From positions 1 to 64,000 of the forward strand of contig JAWPGT010000084.1 in assembly GCA_034638255.1 (NCBI GenBank): a stretch of DNA of 64,000 nt, written 5' to 3'. The notes beneath the pieces are model-generated. The model made no database searches, was not told where the DNA came from, and saw only the letters and a list, made by a program, of their open reading frames with translations. A program made the translations under genes and the position numbers. This document shows positions 9,717 to 20,154 of the stretch, in pieces; the stretch's first letter is position 1; the number at the start of each line of letters is the position of its first letter. The stretch is from Coprinus comatus. Its lineage: Eukaryota > Basidiomycota > Agaricomycetes > Agaricales > Agaricaceae.

Positions 9717-10239
9717 CATACCATTCCCCGGTGACATCACAGCGACATCACTATGACATCGTTATGACCTAACGTCGAACTAAGTATAAGACTCCACTTA
9801 TGCTTAGAAGTATACATTTCCCCGACTCCAGTATTAGTTATCCATTTCATCATTTTACTCCTGTTGACTAATCTTTCATTGTATATGGAGTAAATAGTCC
9901 CCGACCTCGATGTCTCACCTACTCCTGTTGACAGTTCTAGCATTGTGTATGGAGTAGATTATAAAGCGATGACGAGTATTAGGTTATAATTAGTTAGTAG
10001 CTATTATTAGGTACATCCCTAGAATAGTATAAATACTCGATGTATTAGACGATTAAAGCCCTAAGCTTTAATCTCTTCTGTTGTAGCCCTTATACATCTC
10101 TGTCTCCATACCTCTCGGTCACTAGGTTGAAAGGCCTTGAGATTGCAGCAGAGTGTTTATTGATCGCACGTTCCTACACGACTGCACTCTAGCGTTTAAG
10201 TTCCAGGAGTGTTCAGCTTAACGGTTCGTGGTCATAACA
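9605..10239 (+). repeat. 3' LTR of Gypsy copy 1
   Basis: This 635 bp repeat pairs with 1971-2605 with one visible difference. It carries the last 37 codons and the stop of ORF3 (9714-9716). It is followed by the target duplication CCTTC (10240-10244), after which the minus-strand Copia A protease resumes. Confidence 0.95.
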
Positions 10240-10780
10240 CCTTCCTCTAACTCGATAAAGTCACTTATATGCTGGGTGCAATTAAAGCTAGCACCTGAAT
10301 CAAGGAGCCAAGTAGCAGACTCTCTAGCATAATTAGGTTTTCCTTTATCTTCACAGAAGTTGCATAAGCATTCAAGATCTTTTACTGGTTCATCACCACT
10401 TTCAGGATCTCTTAAATATTTTGCCGGTAAGACAAAAGGATCGCATAAAGAAACAGGAGAATCCATTGCATTTACAGAAACAGGAGAAGTTACATCAACA
10501 GTAGATACATGAGAACTAAATGTCCGACTATAGTCCAGCAGTCCATTATGGCACACTAGAACATTGGGTCTGATGGAGCAATTTGTTCATCTCCCCATTT
10601 GGCAGGGGCATCTCTGGATATCCCATTTAGTAAGGAAGAAATCTTGAGAAAAGAAAGGTACATACTTGTTATACCAACCATCATCCACCTCATAGTCACC
10701 ATCAGCTTCGTAGTCAGGATCATTCATATAGGCATCAGCCTCGGAGATCGCTTCGGGGACATCAGAAGGAGGGATGTAAG
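10240..10780 (-). pseudogene. Copia A protease region
   Basis: The minus strand encodes a Copia aspartic protease with the active-site motif WLLDSGASFNCT and an upstream CX2C-like CLCNFCED stretch. An acidic region (DAYMNDPDYEADGDYEVDD) follows from 10780 down to 10587. A stop (TGA) near 10587 and a frame change separate the two parts. The protease is cut after IELEEG by the Gypsy element. Copy B has the same order at about 13850-14400. Confidence 0.85.
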
Positions 10781-11128
10781 TGTAAGCGCAGGATCGTAGA
10801 GGACGACGAGACGAGCATGATGACAAAGGAATGGAGGGAAACCAATAAGAAATGACTGAGATAAAACACAAACACTGCAGACACTTGTATTAGACTAGAC
10901 TGATACAATAACTTCTTAACTACTCACCTGCAGACACTTGTATTAGACTAGAGAGTCTTCATGTGTCTGCAGGACGCTTCAGTAACATGTGACGTGACAT
11001 TGTGATGTCACAGAAAGCGGAAACAATCTACAAGTCCAGAACTCCAAAGAGAATATCCAACCACAGCTCTTCTAACCTCAACCAACAATAAGTACTGACC
11101 TTGGGGACTGTCTAGAGCATTCCTGACA
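10781..11128. repeat. 348 bp solo LTR in Copia A (GTAAG target duplication)
   Basis: The insert runs from TGTAAGCGC to CCTGACA with TGT...ACA ends and is flanked by GTAAG at 10776-10780 and 11129-11133. Copy B lacks it at the matching place. Inside, a stretch containing GCAGACACTTGTATTAGACT is duplicated with a ~55 bp period. The segment around 10973-11035 resembles part of the palindrome arms at 18944-19736. Confidence 0.85.
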
Positions 11129-11629
11129 GTAAGAAGGAGACTCAGATCTGCACGTGGGGGACCCAGGTGTAGAAACCGAAGACGAATCAACTTCCTCTTC
11201 AGGAAGGATATGTGACACCATCACATCAAGCGATAGTGGAGGTGATGGGGGACAGGGTTCAACCAAGCCGAAGCCAAGGCGAGCACCCATCTTCTCGAAG
11301 ACCTCTGTCTTCTTTTTCTGATACCGGGTATGACTGACCAGGTGCCCAGCAGGGGGAAGAAGAGTAGCACGAGGAGCAGGAGGCTCAACACCGTGCACGA
11401 CGACTTCATCTGCAGCCTTTTTCAAGGCCACTGCCCTGAGGCGGGGATCAGTTGTCTTCATCCTCTCGACGAGAGAACAAGTATTGGAAGGTTTGTTAGT
11501 GGGAGTCGTGAAAGACTCCAAGACAGCAGGTGACAAAATCATATCCACATTACCAGCATCCTCTTCGGTGTTGTTAGCCTTGTTGCCTCCACGTTTTCCA
11601 TGTCGATGCTTCTTCTTTTTATCCTTATC
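11129..11629 (-). pseudogene. Copia A gag-protease linker
   Basis: The minus strand encodes a region shared with copy B: a Lys-rich start (DKDKKKKH), then motifs such as LSPAVLESFTTPTNK and ALKKAADEVVVHGVEP, and a Ser/Pro-rich end. It belongs to the Copia Gag-Pol polyprotein between capsid and protease; its function is not known to me. It is interrupted on both sides by solo LTRs. Confidence 0.75.
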
Positions 11630-11940
11630 TGTAGGAATTACGCTGGTAAGAGATATAGGTCTCTGAGGAAGATACCTGGCTAGATGCGGACACAACCCAG
11701 TTGTATTGAGTTCAAGTGGATGAGGAACTACAGTGTAGTCTACTTGATATATATACGGATACACAGCACATGAGAGAATAGATGAACAAATGGGTACAGT
11801 GTGGTGAGTACACAAATAGTCATGGGAATAGAAGCAAGTAAAGCATATGGAAGTGGAGTTGAGCCGCATATACACAAAACGTCTTTACTAAGTCCGACGA
11901 TAATAATCCGAACATTTACCACAACATGTTGATGTTGACA
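11630..11940. repeat. 311 bp solo LTR in Copia A (TTATC target duplication)
   Basis: The insert begins TGTAGGAATT and ends GTTGATGTTGACA, flanked by TTATC at 11625-11629 and 11941-11945. In copy B the gag codons SGGDKDKKKK are continuous at this point, which confirms a later insertion. The ends and the 5 bp duplication show an LTR retrotransposon reduced to one LTR. I see no full-length partner in the window. Confidence 0.85.
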
Positions 11941-12773
11941 TTATCCCCCCCAGAAGCATCACCAGAACCGGAGTTCTGGGTCTGATTTGGTTTAGAACCA
12001 CCAGATGACGACTTCTGTTGTTGCTGTTGTTGGGGCTGCTGAGAAGCGCCACCGGAGGATTTAGAATAGGGCTTTGCACCCTTGTAGTTTTTAATGCCGG
12101 TTGAAGCGGCACGAGAAGCAGAAGCAGCACCACGGGAATCTCGCCATGCACCCATAATAGCGTCTGAAACGATCTGGACTGTTAGGGTCGAAAGGGAGTT
12201 ACCATATTGAACGAGGAGAGCAGCACAAGTGGCACTCCATTGGGGAGGAATGCGTGTCATTAACATCAACGCACGGAGGATACTGGGGATGTTAATTGGG
12301 GGTGTGGCTTGCTCTAACTGCGTGAAGTAGTTCCTAAAGGTGGCGATCTCCTTAGAGGGATCATTTACACCAGATAATCGGAACGAATCTGCAGAAGCAT
12401 ACAGCTCGTAAGCTGCACCTGCTGAAAATGTGCCGTAAACTCGTCTCAGGTGTGTCCAGAGATCATCTGAGGTTGTTTCACCATGCCAGAGCATGTCATC
12501 GCTCAATCGGGAATTTAACATCCCAAGTGCAAATGCCTCAATGTTATCAAACTTTCAAATGTCATTGACGTTTGTGGGGGGTACCATAGCAGTAGTGGCA
12601 GTTGCGGGGGAACCACCGATAGCTGCAGGTCTTGTGGCGCTGCCATCAATCATTCTCGCTACACACCACCCATCCATGTGGATCATGTTAGCAATGGACA
12701 TAACACGTGCTGACCACACTTGGTAGTTGGCAGTGCCAGTGAGGACCGGGATCGAGGGGATCAAAGCGGCCAT
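11941..12773 (-). pseudogene. gag: Copia A gag (UBN2-type capsid), frameshifted
   Basis: The frame starts at the ATG at 12773 (MAALIPSIPVLTGTANYQVW), a typical Copia Gag start. It continues through the UBN2-like capsid (ELYASADSFRLSGV, FRNYFTQLEQATPP) to a Gln/Ser/Gly-rich tail. A frame change near 12555 separates the first ~70 residues from the rest. The tail is cut at ASGGDN by the 311 bp solo LTR. Gag would form the virus-like particle of the element. Confidence 0.85.
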
Positions 12774-13045
12774 GAGTAATGTTTGGAGATAAAAATCTAC
12801 AACAAAACATGTGTCAGAACTATGAACTAAAGCTGCACTACATGCACTATGTTCTACAGAGCTATGTGCTGCCCGTCTAACCGAGTACGGTAAGGGGTTG
12901 CATAGAGAACACTGAGTGGGTCGACGTCTCGAGTGAGCGGAACTCGGACTTCCCTCACAGGTGAATCCAGCTTCACCCTCGAGCTCTGAGCTACACGATG
13001 AGTAATACTCGTCAAGTGCGTGTTGAGAGTCGTACAGGCTAACCG

Positions 13046-13057
13046 GGGCCCATAACC
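13046..13057 (-). other. Copia A primer binding site
   Basis: On the minus strand GGTTATGGGCCC directly follows the 5' LTR. This is the form of site used by many Copia elements that prime from an internal cut of initiator methionine tRNA. Confidence 0.7.
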
Positions 13058-13296
13058 TGTTAAAACAAGAGCGTAGTGTATGAAACATGGGTAGGTACGA
13101 CTCTGGACTTACTGAGGGTGTTGGTTGTTAGTAGAAAAGGAACTGAAGTATATAATGCAAGAGTACAAACTTATATACATATTTACAGTGGTCTGTGCGA
13201 GAATATACTAGGTCACATGATATAGATCATGAAGGTATATTCATCAAGCGTGATGCCATACGAGAATGTCATGATAGAACTAATAATAGTTCAACA
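13058..13296 (-). repeat. 5' LTR of Copia A
   Basis: On the minus strand the repeat starts TGTTGAACTATT (13296) and ends TTTTAACA (13058), 239 bp, with a TATATAAG promoter motif near the middle. It is directly followed by the primer binding site. The partner 3' LTR is outside the window, so the target duplication cannot be tested. Confidence 0.75.
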
Positions 13297-16200
13297 ATCA
13301 GAACCAGAACTCCAGTTCCAGTGATGCTTCTGGGGGGGATAAGGATAAAAAGAAGAAGCATCAATGCAGAAAATGTGGAGGCAACAAGGCAAACAAAGCC
13401 GAAGGAGAAGATGGTAATGTCGACATGATCTTGTCACCCGCTGTTCTGGAGTCTTTCACGACTCCCACTAACAAACCTTCCTCCACTCGTTCTCTTGTTG
13501 AGAGGATGAAGACTACTGATCCATGACTCAAGGCAGTGGCTTTGAAAAAGGCTGCTGACGAAGTTGTTGTGCATGGAGTTGAGCCCTACATTGCTCCTCG
13601 TGCCACTCTTCTCCCTCCTGTCGGACACCTGGTCAGTCGTACCCAGTATCAGAAAAAGAAGGCCGAGGTATTCAAAAGGATGGGTGCTCGCTTAGGCTTC
13701 GGCCCGGCTGAACCCTCTCCCCCGTCACCTCCACCATCCCTTGATGCAATGGTTGCTACAATCCTTCCTGAAGAGGAAGTTGATTCGTCTTCAGTTTCTA
13801 CACCTGGGTCCCCCACGTGTCGATCACAGTCTCCCTCTTATGTCCCACCTTCCGATGTTCCTGATGCAATCGCAGAGGCTGATGCCTACATGAATGATCT
13901 GGACTTCGATGCAGATGCCGACTATGAGGTTGACAATGGTTGGTATAATGAGTACGTTCCTTTCTTCTCTCAAGAATTCTTCATTACTAAGTGGAACTTA
14001 CAGAGATGCCCCCAAGCAAGCTTGGGGAGATGAACCAATGGCTCCATCAGACCCCATGTTCTAGAGCACCATATCGGACTGCCGGACATTAGTCGGACTA
14101 TTACAAGTTCTGTTTTTACATCTACTACTGTTTGTACTCCCGTTTTGAATATGATCCCTTCTCCCATTTCAACTTGTGATCGTTTTGTCTTACCAACAAA
14201 ATATTTAAAAGATCCTAAGAATGGTGATGAATCAGGAAAACATCTTGATGATTGCTTATGCAACTTCTGTGAAGATAAAAGTAAACCTAATTATGCTAGA
14301 GAGTCTGCTATTTGGCTCCTTGATTCAGGCGCTAGCTTTAATTGCACACCACATATAGCTGACTTTATTGAGTTAGAGAATGGAGAATTTGGTGGTGTCA
14401 GAGATGCCATCAACAATCTCATAACCATAAAAGGTCATGGGAAAGTTCTCTTCCAACACGAAGTAGACGGAGTCACTAGAATGACTCCACTGTATCCGGT
14501 CTATTATATTGCGTCTCTCTCCACTAGAATCATTTCACCTGGCACCTTATGGCTGCAAGGAATGAGGAGTGAGTCTAATTTAAAGCAAACCAACATATTT
14601 TGTTCAAACGGAAAATTATTTATGCATGCTACACGCATACCTGTGTTCAAAGAGTTAGAAGATGCACTCCACCACATTCATACTCGGATTGTGTGTCACT
14701 ATACTGCGAATCAGGTGCTATCTTATTGCGCATCTAAATTATCTGTTTATGATCTTTGGCACCATCGATTGGCACATCCTGGAAAGGAAGTATTGCAACA
14801 ACTCCCAAAACACTCAGAAAAAGTACCTGAGTTTGACATTCCTATCTCTCGTCAAGTTTGTGACGGTTGTGCTCAAGGCAAAATGTCTGATGACACACAT
14901 CATCCTTCTTCGACACGAGCAAAGTCATTTTTAGAATTGATCCACAGTGATCTTCTAGAATTCCCCGTTGCCTCGTACCACAAGTACAAGTGGGCAATGA
15001 CGTTCTATGATGACTATTCTAGCCATGCCTGGATCCTCCTTTTATGAGCCAAATCTGATGCCTTTGCAGCACTTGAAAGATTTTGTGCCTTTGAGGAAAA
15101 GCAATTTGGTAAAACGATTAAGCGTATCTGGACAGACAATGGTGGCGAATATGTCTCTAAACAACTTGAGGAATTCCTTCACTCAAAAGGGATAGTACAC
15201 AAGATGTCTGCACCACACATTCACCAGCAGAACGGTAGAGCAGAAAGACTGAACCACACACTTCAGGAAAAGGCACAGGCCATGCGACTTACTGCATGCT
15301 TACCAGATTCTTGGTGGGAATTTGCCCTTAACATGGCAGTTCATTGTTATAATCAAACTCCCATCAAACATCTTGAATGGAAAACTCCCACTGAAATGGT
15401 AACAGGGAAGAAGCCAGATCTATCTGGTCTTCATGTGTTTGGCTGTGCAGCTTACATTTTCATTCCTAAGGAATCGTGTGATGACAAATTATCACCCAGA
15501 TCTGAAATAATGATCTTCCTTGGTTATGCTGGCGCAAATTATACATTTATGTGACACCAGAAGGGAAATGTGATCTATACTGCGAAAAAAGCTATTTTTG
15601 ATGAGGGCTGGTATCCCAAATGTAAGCCAGATCACGAAAAACGTAAGGACTCTGGTTCTACAAAAAACCCCAAAATAAATCCTCCACCTCCAGCGTCTGA
15701 CAAAGATGACGAGGATACTACACCTGATCTTTATCCTGATGATCCTATGGACACATCTCGACAAGACAACAGTGATAGAACTCCCGCGCCTAGACCGCAA
15801 GGTCCGATTCCTGGACCATCTACTTCTCAAAAACCTCCTGTTCCCAGTCTGAGTAAACCTACTCCCAGGAAAACAACAGTTGAGGAAGTCACTGATGAAG
15901 ATGATGATGACGCGTTATCATATGCTGATCCTGAATCACCCATTTGCCAACCGAGTCCGAGCCCTGCTCCTCGATCTGACTCCACCCGTCCCATTTCTCC
16001 ATCACCTGAGTGACCTCCTAGACCAGTTGAACCTTTACCTCGCCGTTCTGGCCGAGAAAAGTTTGTTCCGTTTAGAGAAGGTAATGTTTATGGGGAGAGA
16101 ACACATCCGTCTGAGATCCTACGAGACTATAATCACAATGAACCTCTACCACCTCAGGGGAGAGTTCGTCTCCGTGGTCACGATTTCAGAATCCGAAATC

Positions 16201-16938
16201 AACGAGATCACCCTAAAGCAGATCCACATCCTATTTCACCCAAGGAAGTCCGAGAACATCATGATGAAATATGCAAACAACACAAGGATGCCTCATGGCA
16301 ATATGTGAGGGAAAAAAACCCTGACGCAATGGAAGAAGATGCAGATTGTAAGATTCAATGGATTACTAAGGAAGGGGGGTTAGAATTGATGAACTTTTTA
16401 TTGGCAAAGGCAAGTTCCACATCAGTTCCTGAGCAATTCCGTGATCTTGTAAAATTGAATCCGGAGGAACGTAAACACTGGCACAAAGCTTGTCTTGAAG
16501 AACTAGCAGCGCTTAAAAAGTGAGAAGTTTATGAGTTGGTGAAACTTCCAGAAGGAAGGAAAACCGTAAAAAATAGATGGGTCTTTAATGAAAAGAGTGA
16601 CGGTTGCAAACGTGCTAGACTAGTTGCTAAAGGATTTTCTCAAGTCGAGGGCATCGATTTTGACGAATTATTCTCTCCAGTAGTAAGATATGAGTCTGCT
16701 CAAATCCTGCTTGAGTTAGCTGCCCTAGAAGACTGGGACATTGAGTCTGTCAATGTAAAGACAGCATATCTCTATGGCAAACTGGATGAGGAAATCTACA
16801 TGGATCAACCCGAAGGTTTCAAACTTAAGGGCAAGGAACATTTGGTCTGGAGGTTACAACGTGCATTGTACGGCCTTAAACAAGCCGGCTTGGCCTGGTG
16901 GAAGGAGATGGCATCTTCCATGAACCAACTAGGCTTCA
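13297..16938 (+). pseudogene. Ty1/Copia retrotransposon B, truncated gag to RT
   Basis: Copy B starts abruptly inside the Gag tail directly after the LTR of copy A. It runs through the linker, protease (WLLDSGASFNCT near 14310), GAG-pre-integrase, integrase (HSDLLEF near 14945; DNGGEYVS near 15135; HQQNGRAER near 15220), a Pro/Ser-rich linker and reverse transcriptase. RT breaks off near 16938, before the YVDD box. In-frame TGA codons lie at 13524, 14031, 15045, 16011 and 16521, and a frame change near 15550. The usual first catalytic Asp of RT (DVKTA) is Asn (VNVKTAYLYG). The missing 5' part probably lies left of the window beyond copy A. Confidence 0.88.
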
Positions 16939-17182
16939 AGCGGGGCAGGGGATTGATTAAAATGGTAACAAATAGGTACCACTAGTTGTAAAAAAAGGGT
17001 ACCACTAGTTGTTTTAATTGGGTACATATGTATGTTCCTTTCATTATACATATGTATGTGCCTTTTATTGTACATATGTTTGTATGTATATACCCATTAC
17101 TATTATATGACGCATTTTTTCATGATTAATGATGATTTTCTACACTTTTAGTTTTGTCATATGCAAAAAAAAAAACACAAGT
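16939..17182. other. AT-rich DNA next to the Copia B breakpoint, no gene
   Basis: Copia similarity stops abruptly. The segment has two direct copies of GGTACCACTAGTTGT (about 16975 and 17000), short ATACATATG repeats and an A-run. No ORF or RNA gene is seen. It may be the end of the element that carries the hairpin arrays. Confidence 0.4.
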
Positions 17183-17595
17183 TGTAGTAGGATTCTACTA
17201 AAGAAGTGAGATTTTTAGTAGGATCCTACTAAAAATGTGAGTTGTTTAGTAGGAATCTACTAAACATATGTGTTTTTAGTAGGTTTCTGCTAAAGAAGTG
17301 AGTTCTTTAGTAGATTTCTACTAAAGATATGAGATTTTTAGTAGGATTCTACTAAGAGTATGAGTTCTTTAGTATGATTCTACTAAGAGTACAAGTTCTT
17401 TAGTAGAATCCTTCTAAAAAAGTTGGATTTTTAGTAGAAATGTACTAAAGCTATGTGTTCTCTAGTAAGAATCTACTAAAAATAACTGAAGTACCCACAC
17501 TTTTAGTAGGTTTCTACTATAGGTACAAGTACTTTATTGTTTCTTTAGTAGGATTCTACTAAAGTTCTTAGTTCTTTAGTAGATTCCTAATATAC
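17183..17595. repeat. Array of ~30-35 bp hairpin units, left block
   Basis: About a dozen units share the palindromic core TTTAGTAGGATTCTACTAAA (and variants with GGTTTC or GAATC in the centre), separated by 8-12 nt spacers such as GAAGTGAG, GTATGAG and ATATGTG. Each unit can form a stem of 8-9 bp. The paired-arm changes are only partly compensated. A related block lies at 20155-20756. I see no coding potential. Confidence 0.8.
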
Positions 17596-18024
17596 TCCAA
17601 AGAATGGCTCATAGCACCGTGAAAACCTAACGGAATATTACGCAACTACCTGCAAACAAAAGCCCTCGTTAATGCGGTGCTGGTAACGGTTACCATATGT
17701 AATTGCAACCATTATTGACGGAGATATGATGTAATCACTGTGTACATTATCTCTAATTTCATTTATTGCACCACAATTGTTTGTTCAAGTCGTTATTTAC
17801 CTACACCATTAGTAAGAGACTGTAATTGCCGTTCTGTACGTGAAAAGAACATCAAAATCGGACCATTATAGCATGAGATATTCTATTTTTATAAGACCTA
17901 AAGTATATGCTGAATAACTCCGTGAGTAATGATACCCTCGGGACGCCCAATACAGCGCTGGAACGGCATTCTTCAGCGCTACCGAACAAGCCCTTACACG
18001 GCCTAAACGGCCCAGGAATGAGTG
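17596..18024. other. No gene seen
   Basis: This is moderately AT-rich single-copy-looking sequence between the left hairpin array and the LTR-like stretch. I find no ORF of note, no RNA gene and no clear repeat. Confidence 0.4.
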
Positions 18025-18880
18025 TGTGACGACATTTTTATTGTTAACCTATGACATATACCATGACACAATACTGCCAGCACACAATGGTGACCATGGT
18101 ACCAATTGTATCATTAACTAAACCTCAGGGTCTAGTGACAGCACTAGCTCCGGACTTCTGATTTGTTTGCTGGCATTATCCAAAATTAGCACATTATGTA
18201 TGGCATGTTTCTGGGATATAAAATGCCTAGGTTTCAGGCAGCAAAAAATCAGTTTTCATTCCTTCCCTTTACTCTGCCTTTCTTTGCCCTTACTCTGCCC
18301 TTACTCTGCTCTACTCTTACTCTGTCCCTCTTTCTCTTTATGCCCAATCTCAAGTAGGGGGATGCCCTGTGTCAAGTTGTATTAATGCTATTGAGGGCCC
18401 CAATAGTCATTATACACTTGTGTGGTACCTACTTGGCCTCTTTTATAGAGGTTTCTATAGATTCTGGCATCAGACCTTAGGTCTGGGAGATATTTTATTT
18501 CTCTTGTAAGTGTTTTGTTATCTAACTTGACGAAATTAACAATCTTTACAGATTGTTTCTTTATATCAAGTTATCACAATTTGGTAAGTTATTGCCTTAT
18601 TCTGAACATTTCTGATGCTTTTTTTGTAGATTTTTTTTTTTTTTTTTGTATTATTAGTTAGATTACCTTAGTTACTTTTTTATAGTTACATTTTCTTTTG
18701 TAAAGTAACTTATGGAGTTAGTGGAGTGCACACCACTAACTTTATAAGTTACTCTTTTCTTTTTCTTTCTTTATTAACTTGAAATAAGAAGTTTGTGCAG
18801 ACTTCTTATTTTAAGTTTTTATTTATTTTTTTATTTGTATATAGAATATGACTATGACTCATTATTTTTTGCTATTTCTT
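18025..18880 (+). repeat. LTR-like promoter region rich in hairpins (boundaries uncertain)
   Basis: The stretch starts TGTGACGACA. It has a TATAAAATGCC box near 18218, a pyrimidine-rich tract with repeated TTACTCTGCC after it, and several inverted repeats downstream, such as AAGTAACTTAT with ATAAGTTACT around GTTAGTGG...CCACTAAC (about 18703-18756). This resembles the U3-R layout of a Gypsy LTR. I cannot find a convincing CA end or a target duplication, so it is called LTR-like only. Confidence 0.35.
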
Positions 18881-18883
18881 CGT

Positions 18884-18900
18884 CCTAACCCTAACCCTAA
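18884..18900. repeat. Short interstitial telomere-like repeat
   Basis: CCTAACCCTAACCCTAA is almost three units of CCCTAA, the usual fungal telomere repeat. It is short enough to arise by chance or by break repair and lies 44 bp from the large palindrome. Confidence 0.5.
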
Positions 18901-18943
18901 GACCTCTGTTTCAGTACTACAAGTATTTATTGCTTCACTTCAT

Positions 18944-19736
18944 TAATAGTTACAACAACTGTGTACTGAGTCAATTTTATAAATATAACAAGTGATTAAA
19001 TAACTCTTGATTGAGTGAGTGAGACTTGTACATTATTTTCGCTTTTTGTGACATTTCAGTGTGATGTCACACTTCAAAAAAGCGTCATAAAGAGAAATAA
19101 AGACTCTGTAATGCAACACAAGTAATATTTGTGTAGTTCATTTGTTGTCTTTCAACAACAAAAGTAGAAGAAATCAACATACTAGTTATTTTGAGACATA
19201 TATAAAGTTTACTATCTATCTATTAACCTAGGTTTTGAATGGACTCAATACAAACTGAAGTTGGAGATGATATTAGTTCAGAGTTATAGGATTGAATATG
19301 TACTTGGAATAATTGCTACCTTTACCAAGTTATCCAAGAAATACATTGGAAACTAAGAGATATACAAGAGTATTCCAAGTACATATTCAATCCTATAACT
19401 CTGAACTAATATCATCTCAACTTCAGTTTGTATTGAGTCATTCAAAACCTAGGTTAATAGATAGATAGTAAACTTTATATATGTCTCAAAATAACTAGTA
19501 TGTTGATTTCTTCTACTTTTGTTGTTGAAAGACAACAAATGAACTACACAAATATTACTTGTGTTGCATTACAGAGTCTTTATTTCTCTTTATGACGCTT
19601 TTTTGAAGTGTGACATCACACTGAAATGTCACAAAAAGCGAAAATAATGTACAAGTCTCACTCACTCAATCAAGAGTTATTTAATTACTTGTTATATTTA
19701 TAAAATTGACTCAGTACACAGTTGTTGTAACTATTA
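18944..19736. repeat. Large near-perfect palindrome (arms ~367 bp, 59 bp spacer)
   Basis: The left arm 18944-19311 and the right arm 19371-19736 are reverse complements with only three differences that I can find (one substitution, two single-base indels). The spacer 19312-19370 is unique. The arms include TGTGACATTTCAGTGTGATGTCACA-like dyads and a TATATAAAG box. They resemble the 348 bp solo LTR at 10781-11128 over about 60 bp. There is no coding potential. A head-to-head LTR pair or a fold-back transposon are the simplest readings. Confidence 0.9.
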
Positions 19737-20154
19737 GGTCAAGTTAAGAATAATAGGATAAAACTACCTATCTGATGTACAATAGAAAAGAAAAGAAAAG
19801 TAAATGTAGCAGTAGAAAATAGAGAAAAAACATGGAAGAAATAAATATATCTTCAATAATAGATAATAAAAAAAGTAGAAAAATAATACTATAAAAGAGA
19901 CATATATATATAACAGAAGTGAAAACAAAAAAGAGATAAAACATCAGATGAAAAGATCAAATAAAGAAAATAACAAGTAATTACAACTGAAATACCCTGC
20001 AAATATTACTTGGAAATTTTTTTGAATAATTTCGCAAGTATATATTCACAAGGTATACTAAATATAATGGTATTAAAGTTTACTAATATCCAAGAACTTG
20101 TATAATGTTTATATTATTTATGTATCTCTTTATGGTTAAGAAAGCATATTTCTC
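19737..20154. other. A-rich non-coding DNA
   Basis: This stretch is strongly A-rich on the plus strand, with many GAAAAG/AGATAAA runs and a short TATATATA. No ORF, RNA gene or sharp repeat is visible. Confidence 0.4.

Larger units (their letters stand above)
1971..10239 (+). mobile_element. Ty3/Gypsy chromovirus, copy 1 (8269 bp, both LTRs, CCTTC target duplication)
   Basis: Two 635 bp LTRs (1971-2605 and 9605-10239), beginning TGTTACG and ending CATAACA, bound the element. The only difference I find between them is one base, a CpG-to-TpG change. The 5 bp CCTTC precedes (1966-1970) and follows (10240-10244) the element. In order it carries a PBS-like site, a leader of about 1 kb with tandem repeats, gag, pol (protease, RT, RNase H, integrase, chromodomain), a third ORF and a polypurine tract. 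The near-identical LTRs mean a recent insertion. Pol is nonetheless broken by one 1-nt insertion and one nonsense codon, while gag and ORF3 are open. Confidence 0.95.
1..13296 (-). mobile_element. Ty1/Copia retrotransposon A, heavily interrupted, 3' part outside window
   Basis: Read on the minus strand, the element has a 5' LTR (13296-13058), a primer binding site, gag (from 12773), a linker region, the protease (10556-10240), a short piece at 1970-1884, and the GAG-pre-integrase and integrase start (529-1). It continues left of the window, where RT, RNase H and the 3' LTR should lie. Four later insertions interrupt it: a TIR element (530-1883), a Gypsy element (1971-10239) and two solo LTRs (10781-11128, 11630-11940). 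Each is bounded by its own target duplication, so the Copia reading resumes exactly across it. Relative to copy B it also lacks about 236 bp (B 14493-14728). It cannot be functional. Confidence 0.88.
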
